A stretch of DNA of 64,000 nt, taken from Prostheceraeus crozeri. Lineage: Eukaryota; Platyhelminthes; Polycladida; Euryleptidae. A program made the position numbers and the translations under genes. The stretch spans positions 62,001 to 126,000 of the forward strand of contig CAJQUW010011521.1 of assembly GCA_907163375.1 (NCBI GenBank), in the 5' to 3' direction. The number at the start of each line of letters is the position of its first letter. Positions within the stretch are counted from its first letter, which is position 1. The notes below the pieces were generated by a model that did no database searches, had not been told where the DNA came from, and saw nothing but the letters and a program-made list of their open reading frames with translations. Shown one piece after another: positions 58,361 to 64,000 of the stretch.

Positions 58361-59600
58361 TTCATTTATTTCTAACGTACACACTGTTGAAACTTTATTT
58401 TTCAACTTGTAAACGGTTGAAACTTTATTTTGTTTCTAACATATAAACAGCTAAACTTTATTTCTAACGTACACACTGTTGAAACTTCATTTTTAACTTG
58501 TAAACGGCTGAAACTTTATTTCTAACTCACAAAGCGCTTAAACTTTATTTCCATCGTACACACTATTGAAACTTTATTTTAATCTGTAAACTGTTGAAAC
58601 GATATTTTTCATTTACAACTAGTAGAATGCTGAGTCTAACTTGCAAACTAGTAAATCCTACGATCGTACTTTACAAACAGATAAAACTTTATTTCTAACG
58701 TAGACACTGTTGAAACTTTATTTTTAACTTGTAAACGGTTGAAACTTTATTTCTAACGTACACACTATTGAAACTTTATTTTTAATCTGTAAACTGTTGA
58801 AACGATATTTTTCATTTACAACTAGTAGAATGTTGAGTCTAACTTGCAAACTAGTAAATCCTACGATCGTACTTTACAAACAGATAAAACTTTATTTCTA
58901 ACGTAGACACTGTTGAAACTTTATTTTTAACTTGTAAACGGTTGAAACTTTATTTCTAACGTACACACTATTGAAACTTTATTTTTAATTTGTAAACTGG
59001 TGAAACTTCATTTTATTTCTAACATACAAGCTGATAAAACTTTATTCTTAACTTGTAAACTGGTGAAGCTTCATTTTATTTCTAGCATACAAACAGATAA
59101 AACTTTATTCTTAACATACGCACTATTGAAACATTAGTTTTAACTTGCAAACTATTGAAACTTTATTTTTAACTTGTTAACGGTTGAAATTTTGTTTTTT
59201 TCTAACATACAAACAGATAAAACTTTATTCTTAACTTGTAAACTGATGAAACTTCATTTTATTTCTAACATACAAACAGATGGAACTTTATTATTAACAT
59301 ACACACTATTGAAACTTTATTTTTAACGTGTTAACTATTGAAACTTTATTTTTAACTTGTAAACGGTTGAAACTTCATTTTATTTCTAACATACAAACAG
59401 ATGGAACTTTATTCTTAACAAACACACTATTGACACTTTATTTTTAACTTGTAAACGGTTGAAACTTTATTTCTAACGCACAAACGACTAAAACTTTATT
59501 TCTAACGTACACACTGTTGAAACTTTATTTTTAATCTGTAAACTGTTGAAACTATATCTTTCGTTTACAAATAGTAGAACGCTTAGTCTAACTTGCAAAC
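58120..59600 (+). repeat. AT-rich minisatellite, right half
   Basis: Same units as the left half but inverted (AAACTTTATTTCTAACGTAC) and about three times longer. Higher-order blocks of roughly 180 bp recur (for example near 58620 and 58800). Confidence 0.85.
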
Positions 59601-59646
59601 TAGTAAATCTTGTTCGTCATCGAATCTAACTGTTTAAATCTTCATC

Positions 59647-59938
59647 ATGGAAATCAATATTCCACAGTCATTTGAAAAAGATATGATCGACCCAAAGTGA
59701 TTTGATTCTACCTATTTCTGTTGGTGAGAAAAAAGAATACATTTTACGTGATTTCATTCATGAAAAGGACGCTTCATATGGAATAGTCGAGAAGATGTTT
59801 GAATCTATTTTCTATCACCCCGTCGTCAAACAAACTATACCCTCTCTTGCTATCAAAATTACCAATGGTTTACAAGAGTGCATCCATGTGAACGATACTA
59901 AATCCCTCGTAACTTTAGTGTTTCGGAAAACAAAGTGA
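59647..59938 (+). pseudogene. Small unknown Polinton gene, right arm
   Basis: Inverted copy of 57192-57483 with two amino-acid differences in the long frame (Ile/Leu and Lys/Asn). It carries the same TGA at 59698-59700 after 17 codons and the same downstream frame, so the interruption predates the duplication or is functional. Confidence 0.5.
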
Positions 59939-60118
59939 AGTCATTCTGATATGTTTATTGAAATAAAAATATGTGTATGAAAAAGTCTTTTCACAGATAT
60001 AGGGAAATGGGCTAACTGTAGGCATATATTCACAAGGAAGAAACGATCTCATGCGATACATAAAACAACTATGTATATCTACAAAAAGCAACATCAAAAT
60101 ACTCAGTTAAAGTTAAGA

Positions 60119-63100
60119 TTATGTCAATACATCTCCTGAATGTGGTAGCGTGAGTTTTATTCCTTTGGGTGGAGGTATGTTTGTGTCAGGATGTCCATGT
60201 GGAAGAGATGTGTTATGTCCTATCCAACACCTCTTATCCTCCCATGCTGAAAGCGCTCGTTTCTTGAACGTGTGCGTTTTCACATTATGAACTTGAGATT
60301 TTAAGATTGTCATATTGACAAACGTTATAGTTTTATTTTTATAGGCCTTCTTATAGGACCGATGTTTCATTTTGTGAACAATGGATTTTGATATACCTTT
60401 AGCACGCTTAATACTATCTGCACATTCTTTTAATTTCATGGAATACATTTTAGGACGGAGGAGAATCATTTCATCTATTTCCTTTCCTGCTGTTTCATCC
60501 TTAAAACAACCAAGTTTGGCTTTATTCTGTATGGAATAGAGTAGATGAGTGGGATTGTAGTTAGATGTGTCGAAATATTTTTCTAATGACTTAGCTACTT
60601 CATTAAAATTTAAATCTTTTTGAGTGGTAATACATAAGAAGAAACTATCTGTATCACCACCCAACAAACGAACCTCTTTTACGAGAGGACATGGTTTTAG
60701 TATTTTATAAAAGAGTTGGTACATTTCAAGCTTAGAGTAATCTAGTACAGCTTGACCAATATAGATGGGCTTACACAACTCAACTTCAGATTTTATCATT
60801 TTAACACCTACAAGGTCCTCATCGATAATGTCTCTATCAATGAAAAGAGGTGATGAGGTCAATTTGTGATATTTTTGATCATCAATGACTAGTTTGTAGT
60901 TCATGCGTTTTCTAACATCCTCCATCGTCTTACCAAATAGACTATTATTCTTATACTTATAAAAATCTTTTTCAAAATTATTTTGGGCGAGTGCACGTTT
61001 CTGGCTGTTACTATCAATATATGGTTTGAGGAAGGCTTTCTGTCTAAATTTGATGATGCGGTGAACTGACTTTAGAAGCATGCCCATTTCTAAATAGAAT
61101 TTTAGTATGCAGAAGTGTACGAGATAATTTTTCTTATCATATTGGGTGAGTAAAAGTTTGCGGCATGGTTTGTACCTTGGCTGTCCACACTCTGTTAAGT
61201 TATTATGAAATTGTGACATGAATGGTGAAAACATATCTTCAGTCACTTCACCAGATTCAGGTGCGAGTGGGAAATCAGCAGTTTTATTTTTAATACTATT
61301 TGGATAAATCAAATCCACTTCAAAATAATATCCCCAATCACCTTCATCTGGAATGTTCAGAATGTTTGAAGGGTTGGAGTAATACGCAAGCTCATCTTGA
61401 TTTAACCAACTAAACTCGGAATGAGGTAGTGGTTTAGACAGTGAACTGCCATATAAATTATTTTGGTCATAGTATTTTAGGTGGATATGATCATTACCTA
61501 CTGTTTTAGGATTTTATGTGATGTTTATTCACAAATGTGAGACGACCGCGTATTCCGCGCTCAAATATGTTATACATCTCCGGGTCTTGTAAGAGATGGA
61601 TGGTCTCACCAGTCATTTTAAAGGCTGATTTAAAGGACATGGCTGGTAGACTGACAAAGTGGACAGGATCTAATTTGTCTTCTTCTAATGCCACTCGTCG
61701 AAATTCCTGAAAGACATCAGCCAGCAAAATGACATCTAATTCTAAGTAAGCGATCATATAATCGCCAAACGTTTTACAATCAAATTTTAACCATGCCTCT
61801 TGAGCATGTTCATAATCTTCTACTGGACAATCTTGACCCGTCAAATCGTTTTGGAATTTGTCAATGGAAGGAAGGGTTGTTTCATTTAGTTTAGACATTG
61901 AGCTAAAATACGCATAGGGAAAGACTCCTTTGCGAGTGATTATTTCATCCGTTAAGTTTGGATAGTGTTTCTTCAAAGTTTGACTATGGGGAAGAAACTT
62001 GAGATTATGAACGAGAGAAGCTACTGACGCTGACATGAATTGGAATGAATCTAAACATTTTATTTCGAAGAAGACTGTCTTATTTTCTTTAGTTTTATCT
62101 ACTGGTACTTTTGCTGTCATTGCCATGAATTTTTCTCTCGTTTGCGTTATTACATTAAACTGCCACGATTTCATCTGGCTCAACCCTCCTTTTATGAACA
62201 TATGACCCTTAAAGTTATGAAAAATGACGGGTAGTACAAGACGTCTCAACCTAAGTGAAAAGTTACATTTGGAGCAGAGTGCGTTTCTAAATTTACTAGT
62301 GATGTGATCATGATCACGCACTTTCTTAATTTTATCGTCATCAAACGTTTTATGACATTTAGGGCACGATGTGCAACTTTCAAATTTCTGTTTGTCTTCA
62401 TCTGACATATGTAGTGACTTACGCTGCAATTGGGAATCATATGATTGTTGAAATTTAGCAGCTTTATCGAGAAATTCTAGAAATTTTGAAATACAATCTT
62501 CACCTTGCCAAGTATGCATTTTGTTTTGTCTATTCCTAAAGTGGTCATGCCATACTTCATAGCAGGATATGGCTGCTGGCTTGTGGATGATATCATCAAT
62601 GTAGCATTCTATGTCTGCGTAAATGACACGCAGGGGACTTAATGCGTCACCATTATCCCTATGTGAAAATATTTTATCTTTGGGCATGCGTTCCATTTGT
62701 AATTTACCTCGCTTGCACCATTCATAGTGAGTTTCAAATTTATCTTTACTCCAAAAGGAGCGGATGCAGCGGTCGCATATAAAATGTTCACCTCTTTTAG
62801 AGTGCCCTAAGTGTGTGTACAAGCGAGAGATTTTGGGAATACCACAGTAGTGCCATTCCTCGCTATCATCTTGTTTTACTAATAAGAGGTTGACTACACG
62901 TTCATAACAAGTTGAACGTGAATTATAGCGGGCACCCTTCAACCCCTCCTCCCACACGTGAACGACAATTTTAATCTGATTATGTTTTTCGAACGTTTCT
63001 ACATCTTTGATTTTCATGTTGTTACTATCACAACCTTCAAAGTCTAGTTCATCCTCCCACTGTCTATAGCTATAGGTGCGATCTCGATGCGCGTTGATAT

Positions 63101-64000
63101 CATTATAGTGAAGGATGGTAGGACTGCATATTTGAAACACTGTGATTTACAATCGACATTGATGACAGCTTTCTTATTATACAACGTTTTTGGTAGTTTA
63201 AATGTGCCTCGAGCTGCATGACTTTCTAATAGGGAAATTTTGAATATGGCTGAGTCCACACCATCAAAAATGAGAGCGCTGTCGCGTTCATTGAATTTAT
63301 CTACATTTGATTTTAAACATTGAATGTGAAAATTTAGCCAAGACTCGCAGTCTACAACTTCGGTTGCGGAAGAGGAAGGAACATGAAACTGTATTCTCTC
63401 CGTCACTTGACCCGTTTGAAAATCTATTTTAATATATTTTAGTTTAAGGTAGATGAGCGCCTTCATTCTAAAATTGTCTAAATTGTTGAAGAGCGCTTCG
63501 ATAATGTTAGAATTTTGAAGGAGCCACTCAGGAAAATCTACTATTTGAGTATTGGACTCCATGCAGTAGTCGCGTACTAAATTATTATGTGAAACATTAA
63601 TGAGGGAGATGGTAGAGGTACCGTTGGTGTAGTGATCATTTGCATGCGTGTGTTGAAGTCTGCGCGAAGATCGCTGAAAGTGACTATCAAAAGAAAGAGG
63701 GCACAAATCGCAAGGAAAGGAGATGTCATCGTCAGAATCAACTTCACCTCCGGAGATTGATGCCGCTTTGCGTTGACACACACGTTGTTTGATGTGTCGA
63801 AGGAGACTGTGCTTCCTTGTAAACATATGTCCGCAGTCGGCACATTCCCACTCGTTGCCTTGTCGCGAGAGTCCTGAGCTGGAACTCACATCACCTGAAA
63901 GAGAAATCATTCTATCATCTCTGTTCAAGTCTCAGTGTATTGTTACAACCTACCTTCACTCAACAACTCTAAACTTTCCTCGAGAAGGGAGGGCGTTGGT
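60119..64000 (-). pseudogene. Second Polinton DNA polymerase, right arm copy, broken
   Basis: Inverted copy of 54073-57011, cut by the window edge inside exon 2 (exon 3 begins at about 63894). It keeps the 1,025 bp lost on the left, with ExoI (Y-A-D-I-E-C) and a C-x2-C...H-D-H-I finger-like region. ExoII reads H-N-F-K-G-H-M, lacking the expected Asp. The shared frameshift lies near 63117, and a private 1-bp insertion near 61512 breaks the frame before Pol A. Pol A, B and C motifs are intact in the last block (61318-60119). Confidence 0.88.

Larger units (their letters stand above)
54157..64000. repeat. Giant inverted repeat of the Polinton segment
   Basis: The left arm (from at most 54157 to about 57540) matches the right arm (about 59590 to beyond 64000) at roughly 99% by eye. 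The mirror point is near 58565 for the gene part. Besides the 1,025-bp deletion, only isolated base changes and 1-bp indels separate them. The right arm runs off the window. Confidence 0.92.

Noticed and set aside
57540-59600. CRISPR-like array
   Set aside because: Units are degenerate and head-to-tail without unique spacers; it is a minisatellite in animal DNA.

Overview
The window looks like AT-rich nuclear DNA of an animal, most likely a marine invertebrate. The evidence is short GT-AG introns, TATA/CCAAT promoters, AATAAA signals, a TTAGGG telomere-type tract, frequent TAGGCCTA motifs, and a dense load of animal-type transposons and virus-like elements. I cannot assign a phylum, and I see no clear host housekeeping gene.

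Region 1 (1 to about 9.1 kb) is one side of a Maverick/Polinton (adintovirus-like) element. It carries the end of a capsid gene overlapping an adenain-type protease by ATGA on the plus strand. On the minus strand lie a TATA-binding-protein-like ORF overlapping a possible PC4-like ORF, a broken protein-primed family B DNA polymerase with zinc fingers, and a spliced gene of seven coding exons. Promoter-like sites follow: TATA boxes, a CRE, and three E2F-type sites. A telomere-type tract and two stable hairpins come next (9.5-9.75 kb).

Region 2 (10.5-11.6 kb) holds two small unknown genes that diverge from a mirrored TATA/CCAAT promoter.

Region 3 (11.9-35 kb) is almost gene-free repeat DNA. It has a 1.6 kb repeat in two opposite copies, one split by a 3.36 kb insertion and one uninterrupted. 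It also has a 490 bp foldback, a relic of a GIY-YIG retroelement, and a broken THAP/P-element-like exon.

Region 4 (35.3-45.2 kb) holds three DNA transposons. The first is a 3.58 kb element with 415 bp inverted repeats, a RAG1-like transposase and a separate RAG1 N-terminal-like zinc protein (N-RAG/Chapaev type). The second is a 1.62 kb Tc1/mariner element with a deleted transposase. The third is a candidate 3.1 kb piggyBac-derived element.

Region 5 (45.2-53.2 kb) has SINE- and hAT-like ends, a complex tandem array and a recent 371 bp tandem duplication of a cysteine-rich exon.

Region 6 (53.3-64 kb) is a second Polinton-like segment duplicated as a giant inverted repeat. The spliced polymerase gene and a small gene occur in both arms around a core minisatellite that flips orientation. 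Both polymerase copies are broken: one frameshift is shared and further lesions are private to each arm.

The features I find most noteworthy are the element-encoded TBP-like (with possible PC4-like) pair, the N-RAG/RAG1-like transposon, and the inverted Polinton duplication.
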